Source of the DNA: Streptomyces albireticuli
GTDB lineage: Bacteria > Actinomycetota > Actinomycetes > Streptomycetales > Streptomycetaceae
NCBI RefSeq assembly: GCF_002192455.1
Contig: NZ_CP021744.1
Span: forward strand, 2,046,001-2,110,000
Length of the DNA stretch: 64,000 nucleotides
Direction of reading: 5' to 3'
Shown: positions 17,398 to 25,257 of the stretch, in pieces
How the letters are laid out: each line of letters opens with the position of its first letter
Position numbering within the stretch: position 1 is the stretch's first letter
Notes under the pieces: model-generated
Seen by the model: the letters and a program-made list of their open reading frames with translations, nothing else
Told to the model about the DNA's origin: nothing
Databases searched by the model: none
Made by a program: the position numbers and the translations under genes

Positions 17398-17910
17398 TCA
17401 CTGTCCTTCCCGGTCGCTTACGACCGAAGCGAATCCATTCCCCACGGCAGCGTGGCCACCGGTGGACCCGAAGCCCCCTTCGGCCCGTGCCGAGCCCGGA
17501 AGCTCCGCCACCTCGTGGAAGCGGACCTTCTCGACCTGCTGGACGACCAGTTGGGCGATGCGGTCGAACCTCTCGAACCGGACGGTCTCCCGCGGGTCCA
17601 GATTGACCACGATCACCTTGATCTCTCCACGGTACCCGGCATCGATGGTCCCCGGGGCATTCACCATGGACACCCCGCACCTGGCGGCGAGACCCGAACG
17701 CGGGTGCACGAACGCCGCGTACCCGTCGGGCAGCGCGATGGAGATCCCGGTGGGCAGCACCATGCGCTCCCCCGGGGGCAGCTCGGCGGCCTCGGTGGTC
17801 ACCAGGTCGCAGCCGGCGTCGCCGGGGTGCCCGTACGCCGGGATCGGGACCTCGGGGTCCACCCGGCGGATCAGCACGTCGACGGGTGCGCCGCTGGGCG
17901 CATGACTCAT
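17398..17910 (-). CDS. dut: dUTP diphosphatase (dUTPase)
   Basis: A 170-residue trimeric-type dUTPase that hydrolyses dUTP to dUMP and pyrophosphate, keeping uracil out of DNA and feeding dTMP synthesis. The five family motifs are all present: DAGCDL (1), HPRSGLAAR (2), NAPGTIDAGYRGE (3, with the catalytic Asp), RFDRIAQLV (4) and the glycine-rich EGGFGSTGGH (5). Its start overlaps the upstream thioesterase stop by ATGA, and DUF3710 starts one base after its stop. Confidence 0.97.
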   Translation of the reverse strand: MSHAPSGAPVDVLIRRVDPEVPIPAYGHPGDAGCDLVTTEAAELPPGERMVLPTGISIALPDGYAAFVHPRSGLAARCGVSMVNAPGTIDAGYRGEIKVIVVNLDPRETVRFERFDRIAQLVVQQVEKVRFHEVAELPGSARAEGGFGSTGGHAAVGNGFASVVSDREGQ

Positions 17911-18491
17911 GGATTCACCTCAAAAGCTCGCGCGACCTTCACCTGGTCGGGGTCGGCCAGGGCGGCCTGGATCTCGGCGGGACGGCCGTTCTCGATGAAG
18001 TGGTCGATCTTGACCTCGATGAACACCGCCGACGCGCGCACCGCGACGGGGCCCTCGGGACCGCCGATCCGGCCGGTGGCCGTGGCGTAGATCTTACGGC
18101 CGTGCACCGCGTGCACGGCGGCGTCCAGGTGCAGCACGGTGCCCACCGGCACGGGCTGGACGTAGTCCGTCTCCAGCCGGCCGGTCACCGCGATCACCCG
18201 CAGCAGCCAGCCCAGCGAGCCGAGCGTCTCGTCCAGCGCGGTGGCCAGCACCCCGCCGTGCGCGAGGCCGGGGGCGCCCTGGTGCGCCTCCTTGACGCGG
18301 AACTCCGCGGTGACGCTCACGCCCTCGCCCGCGCGGGCCTCCAGGTGCAGGCCGTGCGCGACGCCTCCGCCGCAGCCGAAGCAGTGTTCGTAGTGCGCCC
18401 CGATGGCCTCTCCGGGCGCGGGCGCGTCGGGGTGCCGCACCGGCGGCTCGGCACCGTCCGGCGGCGTCAGCGCTGTCGTTCTTCCACTCAC
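17907..18491 (-). CDS. PaaI-family hot-dog thioesterase
   Basis: A 194-residue hot-dog fold protein of the PaaI/acyl-CoA thioesterase group. The active-site region AHGGVLATALDETLG carries the usual HGG..A..D/E pattern, followed by VTGRLETDYVQPVPVG. A CFGCGGGVAHGLHL segment precedes the domain; paired cysteines of this kind recur in actinobacterial members. It probably hydrolyses a CoA thioester; the substrate is unknown. It heads the thioesterase-dut-DUF3710 operon and is divergent from the DUF3093 gene, which starts 59 bases away. Confidence 0.8.
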   Translation of the reverse strand: MSGRTTALTPPDGAEPPVRHPDAPAPGEAIGAHYEHCFGCGGGVAHGLHLEARAGEGVSVTAEFRVKEAHQGAPGLAHGGVLATALDETLGSLGWLLRVIAVTGRLETDYVQPVPVGTVLHLDAAVHAVHGRKIYATATGRIGGPEGPVAVRASAVFIEVKIDHFIENGRPAEIQAALADPDQVKVARAFEVNP

Positions 18492-18550
18492 AGGGGCTGA
18501 CCTTACCCGCGACGGCCGGGCCCGGTCCCGTCCGTGTCAAGCTTGGGCCC

Positions 18551-18994
18551 ATGCAGGGTTACGAAGAACGCCTCACCGCGCCCCGTTCCTGGTGGTTCAT
18601 CGCGGTTCTCGCCGGGATCGCCATGGGGCTGATCATGCTCCCGCTGGGCCCGGTGCCGCTGGTCGGCGGGCTCGTCGGCGGCGGCGCGCTGGCCGCGGTG
18701 GCCGTGAGCGCCTACGGGTCGGCGCGGATCCGCCTGGCGGGCGGCGCGCTGCTGGCGGGCGACGCGCGGATCCCGGTCGAGGCGCTGGGACGGGCGGAGG
18801 TCCTGGACGCGGAGGAGGCCCTCGCCTGGCGCACGCACAAGGCCGACCCCCGTGCCTTCATGCTGCTGCGTGGCTATGTGCCCACCGCGGTGCGGATCGA
18901 GATCACCGATCCGTCCGACCCGACGCCTTACGTCTATCTCTCCACGCGCTCTCCCGAGCGTCTGACGGCCGCTCTCGCGGCCGTGCGGGCCTGA
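18551..18994 (+). CDS. DUF3093 family membrane protein
   Basis: A 147-residue protein with two closely spaced N-terminal membrane helices (WWFIAVLAGIAMGLIMLP and VGGLVGGGALAAVAVSAYGS) and a cytoplasmic domain ending AFMLLRGYVPTAVRIEITDP, PYVYLSTRSPERLTAAL. This is the DUF3093 family found beside dut in actinobacteria. The function is unknown; the layout resembles small PH-like membrane proteins. It is transcribed alone, convergent with the next gene 18 bases away. Confidence 0.8.
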   Translation: MQGYEERLTAPRSWWFIAVLAGIAMGLIMLPLGPVPLVGGLVGGGALAAVAVSAYGSARIRLAGGALLAGDARIPVEALGRAEVLDAEEALAWRTHKADPRAFMLLRGYVPTAVRIEITDPSDPTPYVYLSTRSPERLTAALAAVRA

Positions 18995-19012
18995 GCGGAC
19001 CCCGGGGGGCTC

Positions 19013-19801
19013 TCAGGGCCTCCCGGGCGGCAGGGCGTCCCACGGCACCTGCTTGCGGCGCAGGTCCTTGCGCACCTTCTCGGCGAGCTTCCGGGTGTCC
19101 CTGCGGTTCATCACCGCGCCGACGGCGGCCCCGACCATGAACGGCGCGAGGCTCGGCAGATTGCGGACCGTGCGTTTGAGGATCTGCTGGCGCAGTTCGC
19201 GCTTCAGCTGGCCGCCCAGGGCGGCGTTGACCGAGGTGGGGGCGGTGACGTCGATGCCCCGCTCGTCGGCCCAGGCGGCGAGATAGGCCGTGGCCCGCTG
19301 CCGGGCGCTGCCGGGGGCCCGCACGCCGTAGACCTCGTGCAGCTCGGCGATGAGCTTGAACTCCACGCCGGCCACGCCGATGATCTCGGCGGCCAGCTCG
19401 GCCGGCATGGCCGGCGGTACGGGCATCATCGCCGCGGCGCCGACGCCGGCGCCCACGGTGGACGTGCCGTTCGCGGCGCCGGTCACCAGCTTGTCCGCGA
19501 GCTCCTCCGGGCCGAGGCCGGGAAACTGCTCGCGCAGGGTCGCGAGGTCGCGCACGGGGATGCGCGGGGCGGTCGCGATGATCCGGTCGACGACGGCGGT
19601 CAGGCCCGCCCGCGCCCCCCGGCCGCCCATTCTGGCGCCGTGGCCGACCGCCGCGGCGAGCGAGGCCGTGCGGCCCCGCTCGACGCCGGTGCCGGCCACG
19701 GCCCCGGCAGTGTCGTCCTGCCGCGCGGCGTCACCGGTCGGCCCGCTGGTCAGCTCGGGCCGGCGGGAACGCCGCTTCCGGAAAGGGGTCGAGCCTGCCA
19801 T
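19013..19801 (-). CDS. Conserved hypothetical protein, Ala/Gly-rich
   Basis: A 262-residue protein I cannot place in a named family. A basic N-terminus (PFRKRRSRRPE) and a low-complexity linker lead to a helical core. The core has a small-residue segment VGAGVGAAAMMPVPPAMPAE that could enter the membrane, a helix ELAAEIIGVAGVEFKLIAEL, and near the end a hydrophobic FMVGAAVGAVMNRRDTRKL. The pattern of two Gly/Ala-rich hydrophobic patches between charged helices resembles EcsC-like proteins, but this is not firm. It lies 14 bases after the DUF4193 stop on the same strand, so the two are probably co-transcribed. Confidence 0.65.
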   Translation of the reverse strand: MAGSTPFRKRRSRRPELTSGPTGDAARQDDTAGAVAGTGVERGRTASLAAAVGHGARMGGRGARAGLTAVVDRIIATAPRIPVRDLATLREQFPGLGPEELADKLVTGAANGTSTVGAGVGAAAMMPVPPAMPAELAAEIIGVAGVEFKLIAELHEVYGVRAPGSARQRATAYLAAWADERGIDVTAPTSVNAALGGQLKRELRQQILKRTVRNLPSLAPFMVGAAVGAVMNRRDTRKLAEKVRKDLRRKQVPWDALPPGRP

Positions 19802-19815
19802 GGCAGACCCGGTCC

Positions 19816-20112
19816 TCAGTCGCAGTCGCGGCAGATCGGCTGGCCGTTCTTCTCGCGGGCCAGCTGGCTGCGGTGGTGCACGAGGAAGCAGCTCATGCAG
19901 GTGAACTCGTCGGCCTGCCGGGGCAGGACCCGGACGGACAGCTCCTCGTTGGAGAGGTCCGCGCCGGGCAGCTCCAGGCCCTCCGCGGCCTCGAAGTCGT
20001 CCACGTCGACCGTCGACGCCGACTTGTCGTTCCGCCGTGCCTTGAGTTCCTCGATGCTGTCCTCGTTGACGTCATCGTCGGTCTTGCGTGGGGTGTCGTA
20101 GTCCGTTGCCAT
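19816..20112 (-). CDS. DUF4193 zinc-ribbon-like small protein
   Basis: A 98-residue acidic protein of the DUF4193 family. The N-terminal two thirds are charged (DTPRKTDDDVNEDSIEELKA). The C-terminus contains two Cys pairs, FTCMSCFLVHHRSQLA and PICRDC, which look like a four-Cys metal site. The ATG at 20112 follows a GGGGAGAG ribosome site. This small protein is widely conserved next to dut in actinobacteria, including mycobacteria; the function is unknown, though a regulatory or RNA-polymerase-associated role is possible for a protein with this design. Confidence 0.85.
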   Translation of the reverse strand: MATDYDTPRKTDDDVNEDSIEELKARRNDKSASTVDVDDFEAAEGLELPGADLSNEELSVRVLPRQADEFTCMSCFLVHHRSQLAREKNGQPICRDCD

Positions 20113-20510
20113 GTCGCTCTCCCCCTCTGGGTGTCTGCGGTGTCTCCAGCGCACGTAACGCGTGAGAGGCCGGACTTGTGCCCGACCTGAGGCGGAGATT
20201 TTGCCTCACATCAAGGTCTGTTACTCAATCGACACCCAACCGCACACCTGAAGAGGTGATGGGGTTGGGTGGCGAACCGGACCGTACACGGTCCGAAAGC
20301 CGCGTGCGGATACGCCATCCCGTGTACTTCCCGTGATCAGGACCAACGGAAACCCCCATTTTCCCGGCGTTCCGCCGGTCCCGCCGATCACGGAGAGTGG
20401 ATGGCCTGAAGTTTGCGCATGTGAGCGATCACACACGCCTACAGCAAGGGTCGGACCGTGAAAATTCCGCCCAAAGCGAACCCGCAGCCGCCCTATTCTC
20501 GCAGAATCTG
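20113..20510. other. Intergenic region between DUF4193 and cutS
   Basis: A 398-base stretch with no credible gene. It must contain the DUF4193 promoter and the end of the cutRS transcript. A 5-4-5 inverted repeat (TGTGAGCGATCACA) lies at 20420-20433. Base composition is less GC-rich than in the genes around it, as expected for regulatory DNA. I see no strong terminator after cutS. Confidence 0.4.
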
Positions 20511-21773
20511 TCAGGTAGGCAGCACCACTCTCATGATCAACCCGCCTCCCTCGCGTGATTCGGCCGTGATCCGGCCCCCGTGGGCACGTGCCACGGAGCG
20601 CACGATCGACAGGCCGAGACCCACCCCCTTGTCGCTCCCGGTGCGCTCCGTGCGCAGCCGGCGGAACGGCTCGAAGATGTTGTCCAGCTCGTACGCCGGG
20701 ACGACCGGGCCGGTGTTCTCGACCACCAGCAGGGCGTGGCCCGGCATGGCCTGGGTGGTGACCTCCACCCAGCCGTCGTCGGTGTTGTAGCGCACGGCGT
20801 TCTGCACCAGGTTCAGCGCGATGCGCTCCAGGAGCACCCCGTTGCCCTGGACGACCGCGGGCTCCTGGGTGCCCCGCAGCTCCACGCCCTTGCCCTGCGC
20901 CTCCGCACGGGCCTGGTCCAGCGCCCTGGTGGCCACCTCGGCGAGATCCACGGGCTTGCGGTCCACGATCTCGTTGTCGCTGCGGGCGAGCAGCAGCAGC
21001 CCCTCCACGAGCTGCTCGCTGCGCTCGTTGGTGGCCAGCAGCGTCTTGCCGAGCTGCTGGAGCTCTATAGGGGCACCGGGGTCGGAGAGGTGGACCTCCA
21101 GCAGCGTGCGGTTGATCGCCAGTGGGGTCCGCAGCTCGTGCGAGGCGTTGGCCACGAACCGCTGCTGCGCGGTGAAGGCCCGCTCCAGCCGGTCGAGCAT
21201 CTCGTCGAAGGTGTCCGAGAGCTCCTTCAACTCGTCCTCCGGCCCACCCAGTTCGATCCGCCGGGAGAGGTCCGTGGCGGCGACCCGGCGGGCGGTCCGG
21301 GTCATCTTGCCCAGGGGCGAGAGGACCCGGCCGGCCATGGCGTAGCCGAAGGCGAAGGCGATCACAGCGAGGCCGAGCAGGGCGAGCAGGGAGCGCTTGA
21401 GGAGGCTGTCGAGGGCCATGGCGCGCTGGTGCGCCATGCACTGGCGCAGGCCGTCCATGAAGACGTCGCTGTCATTGGTGGAGCGGAGGTAGCCGCACGT
21501 GCCGCTCGTCTGGACCTGTGCGTTGACGATCCGGAACGGCAGCTCGTTGCCCTGGCTGAGGGCGTCCGCCGCCAGCAGGTAGATGATCGTCAGCAGCAGC
21601 ACCCCGGCCATCAGGAACATCCCGCCGTACAGCAGCGTGAGGCGTATCCGGATGGTCGGGCGCAGCCAGGGGAACGGCCGTACGACCGGCTGGCGGGGGT
21701 CCCAGCTGGGCTTGGGCGGCGTGGGCCGGGAGCCGGCCGGCGGGGCCGGGGCGGCGGGGGGTGTGGAGGGCAC
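20511..21773 (-). CDS. cutS: CutS sensor histidine kinase
   Basis: A 420-residue kinase. A proline-rich cytoplasmic N-terminus is followed by a membrane helix (about 45-68), a short extracytoplasmic sensor (about 69-123), a second helix (about 126-148) and a HAMP linker. HisKA has the phospho-accepting His212 in ANASHELRTPLAI, and HATPase_c follows (LVQNAVRYNTDDG, GVGLGLSIVRSV). The sensor has just two cysteines, Cys93 and Cys112, which are conserved in Streptomyces CutS and have been proposed to sense disulfide formation outside the cell. CutRS is linked to secretion and envelope stress and, historically, to antibiotic production. The start is GTG at 21773, six bases after the cutR stop. Confidence 0.9.
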   Translation of the reverse strand: MPSTPPAAPAPPAGSRPTPPKPSWDPRQPVVRPFPWLRPTIRIRLTLLYGGMFLMAGVLLLTIIYLLAADALSQGNELPFRIVNAQVQTSGTCGYLRSTNDSDVFMDGLRQCMAHQRAMALDSLLKRSLLALLGLAVIAFAFGYAMAGRVLSPLGKMTRTARRVAATDLSRRIELGGPEDELKELSDTFDEMLDRLERAFTAQQRFVANASHELRTPLAINRTLLEVHLSDPGAPIELQQLGKTLLATNERSEQLVEGLLLLARSDNEIVDRKPVDLAEVATRALDQARAEAQGKGVELRGTQEPAVVQGNGVLLERIALNLVQNAVRYNTDDGWVEVTTQAMPGHALLVVENTGPVVPAYELDNIFEPFRRLRTERTGSDKGVGLGLSIVRSVARAHGGRITAESREGGGLIMRVVLPT

Positions 21774-21779
21774 GGGTGA

Positions 21780-22433
21780 TCAGATCCGGTATCCCGAGCC
21801 GGGCACGGTCACGATGACCGGGGGCTCGCCGAGCTTGCGGCGCAGGGTCATGACGGTGACCCGGACGACGTTGGTGAACGGGTCGGTGTTCTCGTCCCAG
21901 GCCTTCTCCAGCAGCTGCTCGGCCGAGACGACGGCGCCCTCGCTGCGCATGAGGACCTCCAGGACGGCGAACTCCTTCGGCGCGAGCTGGACCTCGCGGC
22001 CCTCGCGGAAGACCTCGCGGCGGTTGGGGTCGAGCTTGATCCCGGCCCGCTCCAGGACCGGGGGCAGGGCCACGGTCGTACGGCGGCCGAGGGCCCGGAC
22101 ACGGGCGGTCAGCTCGCTGAAGGCGAAGGGCTTCGGGAGGTAGTCGTCGGCACCGATCTCCAGGCCCTCCACGCGGTCGCTGACGTCGCCGGAGGCGGTC
22201 AGCATCAGCACGCGGGTGGGCATGCCGAGCTCGACGACCTTGCGGCAGACGTCGTCGCCGTGGACGACGGGCAGGTCGCGGTCGAGCACGATGACGTCGT
22301 AGTCGTTGACGGCGATGCGCTCCAGGGCCGCGGCCCCGTCGTACACGACGTCGACGGCCATGGCCTCCCGGCGCAGTCCGGTGGCGACGGCATCTGCGAG
22401 CAGCTGCTCGTCCTCGACGACGAGTACGCGCAC
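21780..22433 (-). CDS. cutR: CutR OmpR-family response regulator
   Basis: A 217-residue response regulator starting at GTG 22433 with an AAGGAAG ribosome site. The receiver has EDEQ, the phospho-acceptor in VLDRDLPVVHGDD and the conserved Lys in YLPKPFAF. The DNA-binding winged helix includes EVQLAPKEFAVLEVLM and FTNVVRVTVMTLRRKLGE. The length equals that of known CutR. It precedes cutS on the same strand. Longer upstream frames in this phase are not supported by a ribosome site or by the family's N-terminus. Confidence 0.93.
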   Translation of the reverse strand: MRVLVVEDEQLLADAVATGLRREAMAVDVVYDGAAALERIAVNDYDVIVLDRDLPVVHGDDVCRKVVELGMPTRVLMLTASGDVSDRVEGLEIGADDYLPKPFAFSELTARVRALGRRTTVALPPVLERAGIKLDPNRREVFREGREVQLAPKEFAVLEVLMRSEGAVVSAEQLLEKAWDENTDPFTNVVRVTVMTLRRKLGEPPVIVTVPGSGYRI

Positions 22434-22754
22434 GGCGTTCTTCCTTCCCTTTGAGCCCTGGGGGCACGTGACGAACCCGGGTCCCCGGGTATATCCATCC
22501 TGCCTGCAACGCCGGTAAACCGGCCGTAAGGGGCTCTTGGCAGCCAGTGAGCACCGGGATCCGGCGGGATTCCGGATTGGCGTGTGACGGCAGGTTTCCA
22601 CGCGGAGCGCGGTGGGGAAGACGTCTGCACACCCGCGATCACACCGGCCCTGGCGGCTGCACGCCGTGTTACCCCCGCCACCGGGATCGGTCGTGATCGT
22701 TTCGCCGTCGGCACACCCCCGTGCCATCGACCCACGACGAGGGGGCGCAGCACC
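22434..22754. other. Divergent region between cutR and a small gene
   Basis: A 321-base intergenic stretch carrying the promoters of cutRS (minus) and the 55-residue gene (plus). It has a perfect inverted repeat of 7 bp, ACCCGGGTCCCCGGGT at 22475-22490, about 42 bases before the cutR start. This could be an operator or a leader hairpin that blocks entry to the message. No clear -35/-10 pair can be called. Confidence 0.4.
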
Positions 22755-22922
22755 ATGGACGCGTTCACCGCTGGCATTCTGCAGCGCATAGAGAGCACCC
22801 GGTCCGACCTGGACCAGGCCCGTAGGTCGGGCGACGAATTCCTCGCCGAGGTGGAGCAGGCCGCACTGGACGACCTTCACCGTCTGGCCGCCGAACACGG
22901 CGTCCAGGTCACGGCCGCTTAG
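22755..22922 (+). CDS. Small conserved helical protein (55 residues)
   Basis: A 55-residue acidic protein starting MDAFTAGILQRIESTRSDLD and ending AALDDLHRLAAEHGVQVTAA. It is predicted to be almost entirely alpha-helical, with heptad spacing that suggests a coiled-coil hairpin. The ATG at 22755 follows GAGGGGGCG. A strong terminator lies 27 bases after the stop, so it is a single-gene transcript. I recognise it as the kind of small protein conserved beside cutRS in Streptomyces, but it has no known function. Confidence 0.7.
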   Translation: MDAFTAGILQRIESTRSDLDQARRSGDEFLAEVEQAALDDLHRLAAEHGVQVTAA

Positions 22923-22948
22923 GCCGTAGGGCTGATCCCACGCAGCGG

Positions 22949-22980
22949 AGCGCCCCCGTGCCGGCCGGCACGGGGGCGCT
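22949..22980. terminator. Bidirectional terminator
   Basis: A 32-base perfect inverted repeat (half 22949-22964) that folds into a 14-bp stem with a four-base loop. It lies between the small plus-strand gene and the minus-strand inositol-monophosphatase gene and can serve both. Confidence 0.85.
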
Positions 22981-23072
22981 CTGTGCTGCCGGGGTGGCGT
23001 CGTCACCCGGGTGTCGCCCGCGCGGCGGCTGTGCGGCCGCCTCGGGGCCTGCCGGACGCGGCCGGGCCCCGG

Positions 23073-23870
23073 TCAGTCGCGCCAGGCCCCGAGGGCGTCC
23101 AGACGGGCCTGGAGCGGTTCGAAGAGGCCGGGCGGGGCGGCGACGGTGAGCTCGCCCGAGGCGGGCTCGCCGGGCCGGCCGCCGGTCAGGGCGCCCGCCT
23201 CCTCGGCGATCAGGGCGCCGGCCGCGTGGTCCCAGGGGTTGAGGCCCCGCTCGTAGTAGCCGTCGAGCCGGCCGCAGGCCACGTCGCAGAGGTCGATGGC
23301 GGCCGAGCCGCCGCGGCGGATGTCGCGCACCTCGGGCAGGAGGGCGCGCAGCACCTCGGCCTGGGCGGCGCGGCGCTCGGTGAGGTAGCCGAAGCCGGTG
23401 CCGATCAGGGCCTGGCCGAAGACGGGGGCGGGGCGGACCCGCAGCGGGCGGTCACCGGCGAAGGCGCCCTCGCCGCGGACCGCGCGGTACGTCTCGCCGC
23501 GTACGGGGGCGGCGACCACGCCTACGGCCGTCTCGCCGTCGATCTCGGCGGCGATGGAGACGGCCCAGGAGGGCAGCCCGTACAGATAGTTGACCGTGCC
23601 ATCGATCGGATCGACGACCCAGCGCACTCCGCTGGTGCCGGTGGTGCTGGCGCCCTCCTCGCCCAGCACCCCGTCGGCGGGGCGGCGCTCGGCCAGGAAG
23701 TCGGTGATCAGTTTCTCGGCGGCGAGGTCCATCTCGGTGACGACGTCGATGGAGCTGGTCTTGGTGGCGGCCACGCCCAGGTCGTCCGGGCGGCCGTCGC
23801 GCAGCAGCACGCCCGCGCGGGCGGCCGCCTCAAGGGCGACGGAGAGGAGTTCGGCCTTCAGGGGGTTCAC
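23073..23870 (-). CDS. suhB: Inositol monophosphatase family protein (SuhB-like)
   Basis: A 265-residue Mg2+-dependent phosphatase of the inositol monophosphatase family. The metal-binding motifs are intact: VLGEEGA, WVVDPIDGTVNYLYGLPSWA and the C-terminal LNPWDHAAGALIAEEAGA. It could act on inositol-1-phosphate, a histidinol-phosphate-like compound or other sugar phosphates. Inositol is important in actinobacteria for mycothiol and phosphatidylinositol. The GTG at 23870 has GGAG ten bases upstream. It lies 21 bases after the ferrochelatase stop, so the two genes are co-transcribed. The symbol is by family only. Confidence 0.85.
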   Translation of the reverse strand: MNPLKAELLSVALEAAARAGVLLRDGRPDDLGVAATKTSSIDVVTEMDLAAEKLITDFLAERRPADGVLGEEGASTTGTSGVRWVVDPIDGTVNYLYGLPSWAVSIAAEIDGETAVGVVAAPVRGETYRAVRGEGAFAGDRPLRVRPAPVFGQALIGTGFGYLTERRAAQAEVLRALLPEVRDIRRGGSAAIDLCDVACGRLDGYYERGLNPWDHAAGALIAEEAGALTGGRPGEPASGELTVAAPPGLFEPLQARLDALGAWRD

Positions 23871-23891
23871 GGTGCGGGGGCTCCTCGGGCG

Positions 23892-25055
23892 TCAGGCGTA
23901 CGGGCTGTCGGCGCCGGCGGCGGCCGGGCGGGGGGCCCGGGCGGGGCAGCAGCCGACGGGGCAGAGGTCGTGGGAGGGGCCGAGGGCGCCGAGGGCGCAG
24001 CGCTCGGGCCGCTCGCCGCGCTCGGTGGCGGCGCGCTCCAGGACCAGCTCGCGCACGGCGGCGGCGAAGCGCGGGTCGGCGCCCACGGTGGCGGCGCGGG
24101 CGACGGGCAGACCCAGCTCGGCGGCCTTGGCGGTGGCCTCGGTGTCGAGGTCGTACTTGACCTCCATGTGGTCCGAGACGAAGCCGATGGGGACCATGAC
24201 GACGGCGGGGGCGCCCTCGCCGCGCAGGGTCTCCAGGTGGTCGCAGATGTCGGGTTCGAGCCACGGGATGTGCGGGGCGCCGCTGCGCGACTGGTAGACG
24301 AGCCGCCAGGGGTGCTCGGTGCCGGTCTCCGCACGGACCGCCTCGGCGATCGTCCGGGCGACGTCGAGGTGCTCGGCGACGTAGGCGCCGCCGTCGCCGT
24401 GGCCCTCGGCGGGCCCGGAGGTGTCCGCGGCGGCCGTGGGGATGGAGTGCGTGGTGAAGGCCAGGTGCGCGCCGGCCCGTACGTCCTCGGGCAGCGCGGC
24501 GAGCGCGGCGAGCGTCGCGTCGGTCATGGGCCGGACGAAGCCGGGGTGGTTGAAGTAGTGCCGCAGCTTGTCGACGCGCGGCGGGGTCAGGCCCTCGGCC
24601 TCCAGGGCGGCGAGGGCGTCCGCGAGGTTCTCGCGGTACTGCCGGCAGCCGGAGTAGGAGGCGTAGGCGCTGGTGGCCAGGGTCAGCACGCGGCGGTGCC
24701 CGGCGGCCGTCATCTCGCGCAGGGTGTCGGTCAGGTACGGCGCCCAGTTGCGGTTGCCCCAGTGGACCGGCAGGTCCAGGCCCTGTTCGGCGAAGTCCTT
24801 GCGCAGGGCGTCGAGCAGCTCGCGGTTCTGGTCGTTGATCGGGCTGACGCCGCCGAAGAGGAAGTAGTGCTGCCCGACCTCCTTGAGCCGCTCGCGGGGG
24901 ATGCCGCGCCCCCGGGTGACGTTCTCCAGGAACGGGACGACGTCGTCCGGGCCCTCGGGGCCGCCGAAGGAGAGCAGCAACAGGGCGTCGTACGGCGCGG
25001 CTGCCGACGGGTGTGCCTGCTGGTCTGCTGGCTGGTCTGCTGTCTGGTCCGACAT
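23892..25055 (-). CDS. cpfC: Coproporphyrin III ferrochelatase
   Basis: A 387-residue ferrochelatase (HemH fold). Actinobacteria use the coproporphyrin pathway, in which this enzyme inserts Fe2+ into coproporphyrin III. Landmarks are [20 protein letters not shown], the FTTHSIPTA motif with the metal-binding His, and [14 protein letters not shown] with the acidic partner. Near the C-terminus [20 protein letters not shown] supplies clustered Cys which, with an earlier Cys in SGCRQY, could hold the [2Fe-2S] cluster known in actinobacterial members. The ATG at 25055 precedes the family N-terminus. It is the first gene of an operon with the inositol monophosphatase. Confidence 0.92.
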   Translation of the reverse strand: MSDQTADQPADQQAHPSAAAPYDALLLLSFGGPEGPDDVVPFLENVTRGRGIPRERLKEVGQHYFLFGGVSPINDQNRELLDALRKDFAEQGLDLPVHWGNRNWAPYLTDTLREMTAAGHRRVLTLATSAYASYSGCRQYRENLADALAALEAEGLTPPRVDKLRHYFNHPGFVRPMTDATLAALAALPEDVRAGAHLAFTTHSIPTAAADTSGPAEGHGDGGAYVAEHLDVARTIAEAVRAETGTEHPWRLVYQSRSGAPHIPWLEPDICDHLETLRGEGAPAVVMVPIGFVSDHMEVKYDLDTEATAKAAELGLPVARAATVGADPRFAAAVRELVLERAATERGERPERCALGALGPSHDLCPVGCCPARAPRPAAAGADSPYA

Positions 25056-25257
25056 GCGTCCGATCCTGCCACCCTGCCCTGACCGGCAGGAAATGGCCGT
25101 GCGCCGCACACACGCGCGCACGTAAGCTGTATCGGCCACTTACATCCCTTACGGACGTCCCCGTAGCCGCTCCGGGCCGTCCGGTCCGCCCGGCCCCCGC
25201 GCCACGCCGTGCTGCCCCGTCCCGTCCGCGCCCCTCCCGAGCCTCCTGGCGGTTCCC

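Noticed and set aside
20420..20433. TGTGAGCGATCACA as a CRP site.
   Set aside because: The spacer between half sites is four bases, not the six or more of known CRP-type sites, so I list it only as an inverted repeat.
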